From Cryobacterium aureum (GTDB lineage: Bacteria > Actinomycetota > Actinomycetes > Actinomycetales > Microbacteriaceae), in contig NZ_PPTG01000052.1 of assembly GCF_002954245.1 (NCBI RefSeq), positions 18,154-82,153 on the forward strand: a stretch of DNA of 64,000 nt, in the 5' to 3' direction. The notes under the pieces were generated by a model. The model did not search any database. It saw only the letters and a list, made by a program, of their open reading frames with translations, and was not told where the DNA came from. A program made the position numbers and the translations under genes. This document shows positions 9,701 through 18,032 of the stretch, piece by piece. Position 1 is the stretch's first letter, and the number at the start of each line of letters is the position of its first letter.

Positions 9701-10287
9701 CGGATGCCTTCGGGCCGTTGACCGCGGAGCTCCGGCGAGCCGACGCGCACTATGTCGACGTTGCGAGCCTGCTGCCGCGCGTAGTCGCGGCCCGCGGGTT
9801 CGAGGATGCCCAGAACATCGCGGCGGTGCTGCGCGCCAGGGTCGCTGCGGTCGTATCGCGAGATTCCGGAGCAGGTCGAACGCGCCGTGCGCCGCGTCTC
9901 GTAGCCGGGCTAATCCCGCGTGCGCTCGGGCCGATGGATACTGCCATGCAAGAGGCGTTGGTCGAGCGCGCCGACCTGATCGAATCGCGAGCTGCCGCCG
10001 TGCTCGACCAGGCGCTACTAGCGAGGGAGCCGTGGACTCGAGCGCTCGGCCCCGCGCCCCTCGGGGCGGCCGCAGTCGCGTGGCACCAAAACGGATGCGC
10101 CGTCGCGGCCTACCGAGACCGCTACGGCATCACGGGCGCTCGCCCGCTCGGTGCGGCACCGGAGTCGACGGCACAGAAACTCGACGCCGCGCGCGCTCGG
10201 GTTGCCCTTAAAACCATCAATCGTCTCGCGCAAGCGCCCCCCGACTACGTGTCCAGCCCGGTTGTAGCCGCGGCCCTAGAGCTGTAA
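6784..10287 (+). CDS. traA: MobF-family conjugative relaxase-helicase (TraA/TrwC-like)
   Basis: This 1167-residue protein nicks oriT and unwinds the transferred strand in conjugation. The N-terminal TrwC relaxase domain (residues ~1-330) has paired tyrosines near 37-38 and the metal-binding three-histidine motif, H209 plus HLHTH at ~218-222. The C-terminal RecD-like helicase has Walker A GPAGAGKTT near 541, Walker B VIIDEA near 611 and motif VI SHRAQG near 840. GTG 6784 is chosen over GTG 6775 because GGAGG at 6771-6775 is then properly spaced and the protein begins MTVSMRVMSAGDGY, as in relatives. Length and motifs look intact. No mating-pore gene is nearby; the only coupling-protein trace is a wreck at 57.4 kb, so this is probably left over from an ICE or plasmid. 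Confidence 0.92.
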   Translation: MTVSMRVMSAGDGYKYLLRTVAAGDGKRLLSTPLTRYYTEEGTPPGRWMSGGLRGLGEGLIVNGDVVTEAQLQLLIGLGRDPVTGEPLGRAYPVYRTAADRALDGPRDDVGRSTERAAASAVEQPDEKRRRAVAGYDFTFSIPKSASILWGVADAAAQERIVQAHHAAVAEVLAYMEREVAATRTGTTARGGAVAQVDVTGLIATAFDHFDSRAGDPHLHTHVVISNKVQTVLDGKWRSLDGRPMHEAVVALSELHETLFADELTRLLGVQWEQRERGRDRHPAWALTDVPEALVAEFSTRSRHIDVETDRLIEEYVTSHGRRPKPVTIMKLRAQATLATRPAKQVHSLADLTAAWRERASRVLGNEVLTVAESSPVLLRAEDLPRETVDALGASVMTAVSEKRATWRHWNLTAEAARQTMPYRFASASDREAVVGLIVDAAERASLRLTPPELAVSPVEFQRDNGTSMFRPKHSVVFTSTELLEAETRLLERAALLTAPRVALGSAASSRLPGGGRLADDQLAALSSVAGSGRVIDVLVGPAGAGKTTAMNALRRAWESERGLGSVVGLAPSAAAATVLATDLGIATENLAKWWQTHIDQSSSFRAGQLVIIDEASLAGTLPLDRVTALAASAGAKVLLVGDYAQLQSVEAGGAFSLLVHDRADAPELVDVHRFVHEWEKTASLGLRQGNPDVIDRYSAHDRLRDGSTEAMANAAYEAWRADIRSGKSAVLISDSNEAVAALNVRARSELILEGRVDALHEVALHDGTRAAVGDTVITRRNDRRLYASRSWVRNGDRWNVIGVHRNGSVEVRRLGRRWGSTVLLPASYVAQHVELGYAVTSHRAQGITTDTGHVVVAPSMPRENLYVAMTRGREANTAYVAVDRPDVAHVGPRPGDVADGTARSILCGILQHVGAELSAHETLAAEQDAWGSVAQLAAEYETLAAAAQHDRWASLLRASGLSPGQALDVINSDAFGPLTAELRRADAHYVDVASLLPRVVAARGFEDAQNIAAVLRARVAAVVSRDSGAGRTRRAPRLVAGLIPRALGPMDTAMQEALVERADLIESRAAAVLDQALLAREPWTRALGPAPLGAAAVAWHQNGCAVAAYRDRYGITGARPLGAAPESTAQKLDAARARVALKTINRLAQAPPDYVSSPVVAAALEL

Positions 10288-10579
10288 ATCATCAGACTGG
10301 AGTCCCTAGCGCATGCCATGCAGTTGAATAGTTTGCCAAAAGCCCCTGTGCCTATTACTTTTGAAGCCCGTAATTCAAACCATGTATTCGACAGATGGCC
10401 ACCAGACAATCCAGACGAATTACTTTTCCAAGACCAGCTATATTTCGTAGATGCGTCTTTCTCTTCGACGGTCGACTTCGTGTCGAATTTGCAACGGCGC
10501 TGAAACTGATTTCGCACGGATAGTGTTAGGGCCCTTGGCGCGCTCGTTCACCGACCGGGGATCAGGCTTCAGCGTTCCC

Positions 10580-11944
10580 CTAATAGTCAACGATCGTAAA
10601 TACGCTAGTTTGGGTCCGGTCTGCCTCTGTCTTGATGAAAATCGTGACATTATCATCAAGCCGGTAGCCAGAGAAGATTGGGCCGCGATGACGTAAGGCT
10701 TCTGACGTGCTAATGACCTCGAATTCTCGCCACAAATTTCGCTCATTCGCAGCCGCCTCCTCTTGATCCACGTCACCCCAGTCGCCGCGCATATGGCGTT
10801 GGACGAGCAGGTCAATTTCGACAAAGCGGCCTTCCTCCGCAAGCGCTGCGACCGATAGCCCTGTATCGACGACACCAATTTCGAGCGCCCACGACGATTT
10901 CCAGTCCGGGCTTGGGCGTTTGTATTCAAAGTTGAGGGGGATCCGGTCTGAAAAGTCAAAAACGTCCGATTCCTGCTGGATATCGGACTCCAATGAAACC
11001 AGCGCCGACCCGTATAGGCTGGCTCCTCGCGCCCCTGCAAGGCGCAGAATCTCACGCAGATCAGTGGTCGAAGGTACGTCGGCGTTTGGCTCGTCTGTTT
11101 TCACCCCGGGGATCATCTCCTCCACGAGGACAGGGAGGACGAGCTCCATGCATTCGGCCCGGAGCCCCACTTCGTGCAGCGGTGCATGCTCTTGTCCTTC
11201 TGAACGGGCGATCATTGAATCAATTTTCATCACCATTCCGAGGGATTCGAGAGCGACGCGACATGCGGCTGCGGCACTGGCTAGCGTCCAGCCCCTCTGC
11301 CGTCTGTGGCTGTCCAGGCATACGGCCAGCGCGCCAAACAGATCACACACAATCTCTTCAACAAAACGCGGCTTATTGAGCATCGGCAGGAGTCGGGATC
11401 GCTTCTCGTCCCACTCCGCAGTGGTTGATGCTTTCGCAGAGCCGTCGGCCCATGAATGCAGGTACCAGTCATCAATGAACAAGTGATGGTCCTGATATAG
11501 CATCAAGGAATTGTCCAGCGAGTGATCTGCACGGGGGCTACGAAAGGGCGAGTACTCGTCAAAAGAAGTTCCTTGTGACGACTTCAATATTTCTACGACC
11601 CGTGCAGATATTAATTCGAATGCGTGATGATCGGCCGTTTCCAGAAAGTGCATTTGCTCGTGAGCCAGAGCGAAGCGCTCTTGCAATTCAGTAGTCAGCC
11701 AGATGCTGAAGACACTTTCTGCGTCGGAGTAGTAGTCGTTCGAGTTGTCGACAGGAGTGCGATCAAGCAAGGCCGCCGCCTTTGACGCCTGCCGATCCGC
11801 TTCCGCAGATAGACCGGCCACGCTTAGTCGGACTGAGCACACTGTGCGAACGAGTGATTCTGCAACGGCCAGGGGCTGGGGGTGAGGGAGCTGAAGCGCG
11901 AAAATGTTCAGCAGACTTCCAAGCCCGGCATCCCAAACGATCAC
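10580..11944 (-). CDS. Uncharacterised 454-aa protein with HExxH-like motif
   Basis: I do not recognise a named family. In the first third there is ALAHEQMHFLE, an HExxH zinc-metallopeptidase-like motif, and about 110 residues later EEIVCDLFGAL, resembling the third-ligand helix (E..CD..G) of some zincins. The remainder is alpha/beta without membrane segments or a signal peptide. Base composition is visibly lower in GC than in the relaxase next door, suggesting separate acquisition. The 290 bp between it and the relaxase stop hold nothing I can support. The gene reading the same way upstream (12.15-12.5 kb) resembles an effector-associated component. A protease role is inference. Confidence 0.55.
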   Translation of the reverse strand: MIVWDAGLGSLLNIFALQLPHPQPLAVAESLVRTVCSVRLSVAGLSAEADRQASKAAALLDRTPVDNSNDYYSDAESVFSIWLTTELQERFALAHEQMHFLETADHHAFELISARVVEILKSSQGTSFDEYSPFRSPRADHSLDNSLMLYQDHHLFIDDWYLHSWADGSAKASTTAEWDEKRSRLLPMLNKPRFVEEIVCDLFGALAVCLDSHRRQRGWTLASAAAACRVALESLGMVMKIDSMIARSEGQEHAPLHEVGLRAECMELVLPVLVEEMIPGVKTDEPNADVPSTTDLREILRLAGARGASLYGSALVSLESDIQQESDVFDFSDRIPLNFEYKRPSPDWKSSWALEIGVVDTGLSVAALAEEGRFVEIDLLVQRHMRGDWGDVDQEEAAANERNLWREFEVISTSEALRHRGPIFSGYRLDDNVTIFIKTEADRTQTSVFTIVDY

Positions 11945-12151
11945 GGTACTTGGACCGCGACCTAACGTCGCAGGGAGCGCGCGCGCTGTGGACGCCTAAA
12001 AGGCTAGGTGCCGACGTTGATGTGCCCGCAATATGGCGGATGGCATTCCAAAGGCTGACGTTTCGACCGGACACCGTCTCGAGCTCATGGTCGTCGAGTT
12101 GACGGCCGATCGGGTTACCCCAACGGGTTGATACGTAAATCGGGAGGGCGA

Positions 12152-12499
12152 TCAACTTTCGGGCGGTTCATTAAAGCCGAAGGTTTTGTCCAAAGCTGAA
12201 ATCACTTTTACCGTGTCGCGACGATTCATACCGTCGATAACGATATCCCGACCGTTGTAGGTCACGCGCGAATTCTTTAGTTGATCAGAACGTGTGATTA
12301 GCCAAGTCCTTACTGTGGCCCAAATCGCCGTTGCACTCGCCGTAGTCGTGCCAAGAGGCAGGAGTAAGTCCAGAAAATTTGCGCCGTCAAAATACCTTTG
12401 CTCGGTCACATCTGAATCCCGACCGAGGGACGATGCCAAGTCAGCAAGGTCGTCGCGGTCAGCGGGAAGAACTCCAATTATTATGGCTGGCTCCGTCAT
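12152..12499 (-). CDS. Small protein resembling effector-associated constant component EACC1
   Basis: About 115 residues. The layout is an N-terminal strand, a central helix (ATAIWATVRTWLITR), then a strand pair VTYNGRDIVIDG and a final helix with VKVISALDKTF. This matches my memory of actinobacterial EACC1, a constant small component found beside variable effectors in NTP-dependent conflict systems. Start ATG 12499 is used; GTG 12517 is possible, and neither has a strong ribosome-binding site. It lies about 200 bp upstream of, and co-directional with, the HExxH-like gene. Homology is weak by eye, so function is unproven. Confidence 0.45.
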   Translation of the reverse strand: MTEPAIIIGVLPADRDDLADLASSLGRDSDVTEQRYFDGANFLDLLLPLGTTTASATAIWATVRTWLITRSDQLKNSRVTYNGRDIVIDGMNRRDTVKVISALDKTFGFNEPPES

Positions 12500-12625
12500 G
12501 TGGCCAGCATAGAGCACACAAGGCCGTTACCTAATAGCTGCGCGTTGTCTAGTCGCGGTGGGTCGAGTCGTTGGCGACCCGCGAGGATGCGGCATAGTGG
12601 GGAAGACGACGAATGAGGGCAATAC

Positions 12626-13171
12626 ATGGATGGACTGATCGCGAACATATCCTTTGCCGTTCTTGGCGCGGGAATTTCGCTAATCTCCGGGCTCATGCTC
12701 GAGAGGTCGAAAAGGAAAAATGAGTTGCAAACGCGTTGGGATCAGCCGAGGCTGGAGGCATACATGAAATTCGGTTCTGTCATTTCGGGAGCGCTCAAGG
12801 CTTCGGATAAGGCCGCTGGTGGGTCGGCCATGGAGGGTTCAGGCGAACTCTATGAAGCGATCCTAATACTGAGCTCCTCACGGTCGGCGCTGGCGGCACA
12901 AGCAGCTAGAGCCGACAGTGACGCCTATGTTCAGAGCCTGCCAATGGCCCCGGAACTTGGGCCCAGCACTTCCAGGGATTGGGAAATCGACTCTGCTGGC
13001 CATGCGATAGCGCCACCGGGTATGGAATTGGGTATCCGAGGGCTCCAAGACTCTGGCTTTTCGAGCCTCACCTCCTTTTACGAAGCCGTACGCGCGGAGT
13101 TAGGAATTGCGGCTTTGGATCGCAACCAACTAAACGATCAACGGCGCGAGTCTTACCGGAGGGCTCAGTAG
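12626..13171 (+). CDS. Hypothetical protein with one N-terminal membrane segment
   Basis: This 181-residue protein has a hydrophobic N-terminal segment at residues ~4-25, followed by a positive patch (RSKRK), giving a predicted single-pass membrane anchor with the rest in the cytoplasm. The soluble part is helical and unremarkable. It is divergent from the EACC1-like gene, with about 125 bp between them holding the likely promoters. I do not recognise the family. It belongs to the cargo next to the relaxase. Confidence 0.5.
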   Translation: MDGLIANISFAVLGAGISLISGLMLERSKRKNELQTRWDQPRLEAYMKFGSVISGALKASDKAAGGSAMEGSGELYEAILILSSSRSALAAQAARADSDAYVQSLPMAPELGPSTSRDWEIDSAGHAIAPPGMELGIRGLQDSGFSSLTSFYEAVRAELGIAALDRNQLNDQRRESYRRAQ

Positions 13172-13512
13172 GTTAGCTCGGAGGAACGAACACGCAGATC
13201 GCTTGCCAGTCGTCTCCGGCGTTTGTCACCCTGCCGATCGGCAACATCGACCACCGTCCTGAGACCGACTCGCTCGGCCGACGGTTCGACGCCGAGTGCG
13301 CCCGCCCGGTAGGAGCGGAGCCAGTTGCCTCCGATGTCGACGTCGGAAAATCCGGTCGCGGTGCCCGCCAAGCAGTAGACCGGCAGATTGACGGAAATGC
13401 CTTCTAGCGGAATTTTACTGTAGCGGGCCCGGAGCCGGGTAATGAAGGCCCGATACAGATCGTCCGGCGCGCACAGAAATGATGACACTCGCCCACCCAC
13501 CAGCGGCGTCAA
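13165..13512 (-). CDS. Hypothetical small protein, possibly a fragment
   Basis: This 115-codon frame converges on the preceding gene with a 7-bp overlap. The product has an IPLEGISVNLPVYCLAG-like core that looks like real protein, but there is no recognisable domain and no good ribosome-binding site, and the surrounding 13.5-13.9 kb is degenerate. It could be the remains of a longer gene. Confidence 0.25.
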   Translation of the reverse strand: MTPLVGGRVSSFLCAPDDLYRAFITRLRARYSKIPLEGISVNLPVYCLAGTATGFSDVDIGGNWLRSYRAGALGVEPSAERVGLRTVVDVADRQGDKRRRRLASDLRVRSSELTY

Positions 13513-13590
13513 AGCGTTCGATCGTTGAATATCCAGGGCATTTCGAGCGACGACGGCGCAAGGAGTGGGGCGGCGTTGGGAAAACGTGAC

Positions 13591-13710
13591 CTATAAATCC
13601 AGCGCCCGGTAGAAGTCCAGCGCATTGTCCGAGTCGGCGCACGGCACTACCAGATGTGTTCGCTTGCCCGTGATCGTGTCCAGAATTTCGCGGGGCGGGT
13701 AGGCGCTTCC
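13591..13710 (-). pseudogene. Short orphan coding remnant
   Basis: A leftward frame ending in TAG at 13591-13593 encodes PPREILDTITGKRTHLVV and then ALDFYRALDL. This has the flavour of a VOC-type beta-alpha-beta start or another conserved domain, but no start codon or continuation is visible. With the neighbouring degenerate sequence it suggests decayed cargo between about 13.5 and 13.85 kb. Confidence 0.25.
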
Positions 13711-13888
13711 TAGGGCAGGGAAGCGCAGTCAAGCATGCACTCTGAGTTAGCGCGCGCGGCACTTTTGCTTGACGGCATCCCGTTCTAAAATGTTTGTAGG
13801 CAACCTCCATTACGCGCCATCGCCCGTCGCGATGGCATGATATTCAGTCCTTCAGGTTCTTGTTGCCGAACATCTGAAAGGCCGCGCC

Positions 13889-14275
13889 ATGTTCGAAATC
13901 ATTCTGGCCGCCACCGCACGCAGCTACTTCTTCTTGCGCCGCTTCATGCCGACCGCCATCCTGATCGACGCGATCAACACACGGCGCGGGCTGAAGTGGG
14001 GCCTGCCAGCGATGCTGCTCGCCGTTCCGTATGCGATGGCTGCTGTCTACTGCCGAGCTCAGATTGAAGCCGGTGGTGCGGGCTGGCTGAACCTTCTCGT
14101 GGTGCTGTTCCTTTGGAACATGCTCAAGTTTGTTTTGATCGGGCCCATCAGCCTGCTGAAGTTGATCGCGGTCCGCGTTCGTGAAGCCGTGGCGCGCCGT
14201 CGCAGGGCGCGGACGCTGCTCGCTGACGGCGTTGAGAGCCTCGATGAGCCAGTGCTCGTGTCGAGACACGGCTGA
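13889..14275 (+). CDS. Small membrane protein of actinobacterial conjugative elements
   Basis: This 128-residue protein starts MFEIILAATARSYFFLRR and has two to three hydrophobic segments (about residues 36-55 and 66-92) and a basic C-terminal tail. I recall near-identical architecture in small proteins on actinobacterial plasmids and ICEs, often mislabelled sulfate permease. A role in the transfer apparatus or cell envelope is inferred from that association only. The following two genes read the same way. Confidence 0.55.
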   Translation: MFEIILAATARSYFFLRRFMPTAILIDAINTRRGLKWGLPAMLLAVPYAMAAVYCRAQIEAGGAGWLNLLVVLFLWNMLKFVLIGPISLLKLIAVRVREAVARRRRARTLLADGVESLDEPVLVSRHG

Positions 14276-14351
14276 CGCCACGTCACAGTCGGCGTACCTC
14301 CTAATAGCGGCATGATTGGCTCACACACGTCCGCGCACAGGAGGCTTTACT

Positions 14352-14618
14352 ATGACCATCCCGCAGGAACAGTTCGACGACCTGCTCAGCCGGACCGCAC
14401 TCGCTGCGCTGTTCTACTTTCCGGAGGTTGCCGTCGACGATGACGGCCCCAACCTGCAGAACGACATCGCGTACTGCTTGGAGCCCGTCGCCGGGATCGC
14501 AGACGAAGATGCCGAGCGGCTCCGCGTAGCTGTCGGGCGCGTGATTACGAATCCGACGACGCACCGCTCCGAACTTCTTGCTTTGGCCATCGAGCTGGCC
14601 CCGCCGCCCGCCGAGTAG
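14352..14618 (+). CDS. Hypothetical small acidic protein
   Basis: This 88-residue, strongly acidic, mainly helical protein starts at ATG 14352, preceded by AGGAGG at ideal spacing, which rejects a longer frame from 14316. I do not recognise the family. It lies between two genes typical of conjugative elements and ends 8 bp before the next start, so it is probably co-transcribed cargo. Confidence 0.5.
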   Translation: MTIPQEQFDDLLSRTALAALFYFPEVAVDDDGPNLQNDIAYCLEPVAGIADEDAERLRVAVGRVITNPTTHRSELLALAIELAPPPAE

Positions 14619-14626
14619 CAGCGATC

Positions 14627-15340
14627 ATGAACGACTTATCTGGGGAAGCCGGAGCAGCATGGAAGGCGCTGGCGGAGCATCCGTCTGTCGATGACACGGC
14701 GGAGAAGCGACGCCAGTATGTGGCGGCGAACCGTGACAGGATCCGCGAGCTGAATCGTCTCTGGCGTTCGCAAAATCTCGACCGGGCCCGGGAGCTCAAT
14801 CGGGACTCGATGCGTCGGGCCGCGGCTCGCCGGCACCGAGAGTCGGAGGTGCGTGCGCGGGGGAGAGAGCGGGCGAAGCGGTGGCGGGTGGAGCATCCGG
14901 AGCGCCGGCGTGAGTATTAGCAGCGGTGGGTGGCGGAGAATCGCGAGAAGGTGCGCGAGTACTACAACCGCTACTACGAGGCCCATCGCGAAGAGGTGAA
15001 CGCCCAGGCCGCGGCCAGGCGAGATGCGGACCCGGAGCGGACGAAGCAGATCACCCGGCAGTGGGCGGAGCGCAACAAGGAACGCCGTGCCGAGTTGCAG
15101 CGCAATCGGCGCAGCGACCCGGAGATCTACCAGTCCGAGCTAGAGGACAACGCTGCGGCACGACGGCTGACGCGCAGCCTGAGTCGGGGCGGGCTCCCGC
15201 CGAAACTTCTGCACGCGACGACTGCGGCTGAGCGCCGGGCGAATGTGCGTGAGGCCGACGCCTATTTCAACCTCGATCGAAAAGAGCGACCACCGGCGGC
15301 GACGCGAACGACGACTGGGCCGTGCGCGGGCGAGAGTCGC
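14627..15340 (+). pseudogene. Charged repeat protein interrupted by an in-frame TAG
   Basis: The frame from ATG 14627 encodes a very basic, helical repeat protein built on units like ANRDRIRELNRLW and ENREKVREYYNRYY. A TAG at 14918-14920 splits it, yet the same repeat pattern continues in the same frame immediately afterwards (QRWVAENREK). Coding character then persists to about 15.3 kb (LPPKLLHATTAAERR) before fading, and the open frame from there runs antisense into the decarboxylase gene. Either this is a pseudogene made by one nonsense mutation plus a 3' disruption, or the TAG is read through. Similar proteins occur on actinobacterial mobile elements (memory); function unknown. Confidence 0.55.
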
Positions 15341-15534
15341 CACCTCAAGGACCTTGAGCAGCGATGCACCGATTCAGCGTCGACCCGCTGCCTCGTCTTC
15401 ATGCACAGAACAGCGGAAAGAAGCGGGAGAAATGAAGAGGAGTGTGGAAAAGCCAGTACTCATATTCGCCAACACAAACCCGAAGACAGGGAAACTCTCG
15501 TAGATGAATTTTCAAACGACATCAGGAGCCAGTT

Positions 15535-17058
15535 TCAGTCGCGGACGACACGGAGTTCGGTGACGCCGGGGTCATACGCGCCGCGCACGTATCCGCTAGG
15601 GCTGGCAGCCACAGCCTGCAAATACTCCACGGCGGCCGAGGTGATCTCCTCACCGGGTAGCAGGTTCGGGATGCCGGGCGGGTATGCGGCGACCGTATCC
15701 GCCGACACTGCACCTATGGCGGAGCGCGCCGGCATGATCGCGGTGGGCGCGAAGAATGCCTCGCGAACGCTCATTCGGCGGGGTCCACCTGGTGGAATAA
15801 TCAGTGAGTCTCGGGCCCCCGGCTTGTGGGCCGAAGGCAACCCGTGCAACAGGTCGAGTACATTGCCCGCACCATGGTTGGAACCTGCTCCGATCACCGC
15901 AACTAGGGTGGACTCGTTTGCAAGTTCGAAAAGGACGTCGTGCTCCTCGTCGAGGATCGAACGTGCTTCGTGGCCCGTGATGCCCCCGTCGATCGTGGTA
16001 ATCACGACCTTGAGTGGATCGTTCGCGTACCAGCCCGGAACCTCGTGGAATCGGTCGGAGGCGATCGTGAATCGCCCCCGGCTGCGCACTTGGTCACGAA
16101 GCGAATCAGCAAAGTCGATCGACCGCCGCACTAGGGCGGGCCGTGTGACAAGGGCTCGACGAGCGAGGTCAAGCGAGGCCAGGAGCACGGCGCTCTCACT
16201 GGTCGACTGTACCGCTCTGTGGGCGCGCTCGATCAACGGCTCGAGTTGGTCGGCGAACGGCCCGTAGCCGAGGTGGATCATGGCTGACTGGGTCAGCGAC
16301 CCGGCCTGCTTGTGAGTGGAGGAGATGACGAGGTCGGCTCCATTCGCGAGCGCGTTAGTAGGAAGGTCGTCATGGAGACTCAGGTGCGAACCCCAAGCTT
16401 CGTCGACGACGAGCGGGATGCCCTCAGCATGCGTTACCTCTGCGATTGCGGCAATGTCGGAGATGAACCCAAAATAGCTGGGTGACACCACATAAATGGC
16501 CACTGGGCCCGCATTCCCCGCGCGCATCCGTACCAGTTCCTGCCGCACGTCATCAGCGGTCACCCCATGGGCGATGCCGAGAGTGTTGTCGATCTGCGGG
16601 AGGACGAACCGAGCGTTCGCGCCCGTCAACACCATGGCGTCGACCACAGACGAGTGCACCGAACGTTGAACCAGTAGGTCGGTGCCGAGGCTGCGCAGAG
16701 CGATCGAGGCGACGTGATTGCCTTGGGAAGCCCCGTTCGTGAGGAACCACGTGCGGCGCGCGCCCCAGGCCTTTGCTGCCAGTCTCAAAGACCGGCCGAG
16801 CGCAGTGGGGGCCGGACCAAGGTCGATTCCGCGGATCATGGGCATGAGATCGAGCTCGGCCAGCCGCCCACCGAAGAACTCCGTCAAGGCTGTGACCCCG
16901 GCCGTATCGCCACCGTGGCCGGGCAGGTGCAGTCGCCGACGATGCCGTTCAGCGTAGGCCACGAGGGCATCGGCATAGGGCGCGCTCGCCTGCGAATCTA
17001 AGGGCTCATCTCGCAGATTCGGGGTGGTTGCGAGAATGAAAGAAGCTGCTTCTGGCAT
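15535..17058 (-). CDS. Orn/Lys/Arg decarboxylase-family PLP enzyme
   Basis: This 507-residue fold-type I PLP enzyme has the early LHLPGHGG motif of Orn/Lys/Arg decarboxylases, D219-E-A-W-G-S-H225 for PLP binding and the Schiff-base lysine K250 in SSTHKQ. It would decarboxylate a basic amino acid to a di- or polyamine in the cytoplasm. It is shorter than the ~700-residue inducible E. coli enzymes and resembles the compact form used in Gram-positives. It is divergent from the RpiR regulator and the FluG-like ligase genes, with a palindrome between them, so amine production and gamma-glutamylation may belong to one regulon (inference). Ornithine, lysine or arginine preference cannot be read from sequence. 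Confidence 0.85.
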   Translation of the reverse strand: MPEAASFILATTPNLRDEPLDSQASAPYADALVAYAERHRRRLHLPGHGGDTAGVTALTEFFGGRLAELDLMPMIRGIDLGPAPTALGRSLRLAAKAWGARRTWFLTNGASQGNHVASIALRSLGTDLLVQRSVHSSVVDAMVLTGANARFVLPQIDNTLGIAHGVTADDVRQELVRMRAGNAGPVAIYVVSPSYFGFISDIAAIAEVTHAEGIPLVVDEAWGSHLSLHDDLPTNALANGADLVISSTHKQAGSLTQSAMIHLGYGPFADQLEPLIERAHRAVQSTSESAVLLASLDLARRALVTRPALVRRSIDFADSLRDQVRSRGRFTIASDRFHEVPGWYANDPLKVVITTIDGGITGHEARSILDEEHDVLFELANESTLVAVIGAGSNHGAGNVLDLLHGLPSAHKPGARDSLIIPPGGPRRMSVREAFFAPTAIMPARSAIGAVSADTVAAYPPGIPNLLPGEEITSAAVEYLQAVAASPSGYVRGAYDPGVTELRVVRD

Positions 17059-17087
17059 GACTGACCTCGGGGTTGAGGAGTGGATAT

Positions 17088-17098
17088 GTAATTTACAT
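17088..17098. promoter_or_regulatory. Palindromic operator candidate between decarboxylase and RpiR gene
   Basis: TGTAATTTACA is an inverted repeat of five bases around one central base, inside an AT-rich 80-bp divergent intergenic region. Related TGTTACATG and TTACATTACATTACG sequences follow towards the regulator start. It is a plausible binding site for the neighbouring RpiR-family regulator controlling both directions. Confidence 0.4.
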
Positions 17099-17141
17099 TA
17101 CATTACGCGTCAGTTTTTTGACATTACGGTATGTTTGTTAC

Positions 17142-18032
17142 ATGCAGACCGTTTCGCAGATTCTGAGAGCGCATTTGGGCACACTTCCGCGTGCCGAGAG
17201 GATGGTAGCCACTGCGCTGCTGGGAAACTATCCGGCGGCCGCTCTCGACACGGTGGCCAGCATCGCAGCCGATGCGAGCGTAAGTGCTCCGACCGTTCTG
17301 CGCCTCGTGGAGCGCATCGGCTTCGATGGGTATGCCGCGTTTCAGGACGCGCTGCGTCAGGAACTCAAGGAACGCTCGCTCGCCCCTATCGAGCAGCTCT
17401 CGGACTATGGAGCGGACGACGACCCGTTGATGCGCGCACGCACAGTCTTTAGCCGCGGCGTCATCGAGACCTTCGACGCGATGAACCCCGCCGACTTCCA
17501 TGGCGCGGTCGCAATGCTCTCCTCCGCCAAGAACCGCATCTATGCCACCGGCGGTCGGTTCTCGTACATCCTCGCCAAGACCCTCATTCTGGGACTGGAG
17601 GTGCTGCGGCCGCTCACCAGATACCTCAACGTCGAGGATCGCACCACGCTGCTCACCGACATCACCGTGAACGACGTAATCGTGATTGTCGACCTGCGTC
17701 GGTACCAAACGAACACGATCGAATTTGGTCGCGGGGCGAAGGCCCGCGGGGCGAAGATCGTGCTGCTCACCGACCGTTGGATGAGTCCCCTTGCTGAGCA
17801 CGCGGATGCCGTGCTCACCTGCTCGATTGATGCCCCGCATCCGCTCGATTCGATGGTGCCGGCCATGGCGGTCACCGAGGCCCTTCTGGCCGGTGTCGCG
17901 GACTCACTCGGCGACACCCCTGTGGAGCGGATGCGCCGCTATGACGCGGCCTGGGACAGCCTCGGCTTCCGCAACCGGCATGGATCGCTCGTCGAAACCG
18001 CCGACGCCCAGTTTGGAGAAACCCCCCGATGA
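17142..18032 (+). CDS. MurR/RpiR-family transcriptional regulator (HTH + SIS)
   Basis: This 296-residue protein has an N-terminal HTH_6 domain (residues ~1-80, with SVSAPTVLRLVERIGFDGYAAF) and a C-terminal SIS domain (~115-265) that senses phosphosugars or related ligands in this family. ATG 17142 (MQTVSQILRAHLG) fits the family; the open frame extends to 17073 without family character. The TGA overlaps the ATG of the amidohydrolase (ATGA), so it heads that operon. It probably controls the operon and the divergent decarboxylase. Confidence 0.85.
   Translation: MQTVSQILRAHLGTLPRAERMVATALLGNYPAAALDTVASIAADASVSAPTVLRLVERIGFDGYAAFQDALRQELKERSLAPIEQLSDYGADDDPLMRARTVFSRGVIETFDAMNPADFHGAVAMLSSAKNRIYATGGRFSYILAKTLILGLEVLRPLTRYLNVEDRTTLLTDITVNDVIVIVDLRRYQTNTIEFGRGAKARGAKIVLLTDRWMSPLAEHADAVLTCSIDAPHPLDSMVPAMAVTEALLAGVADSLGDTPVERMRRYDAAWDSLGFRNRHGSLVETADAQFGETPR

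Noticed and set aside
14930..16267. Reading the whole 445-codon + frame as one protein
   Set aside because: Only the first ~130 codons have protein character; the rest is antisense to the PLP decarboxylase.
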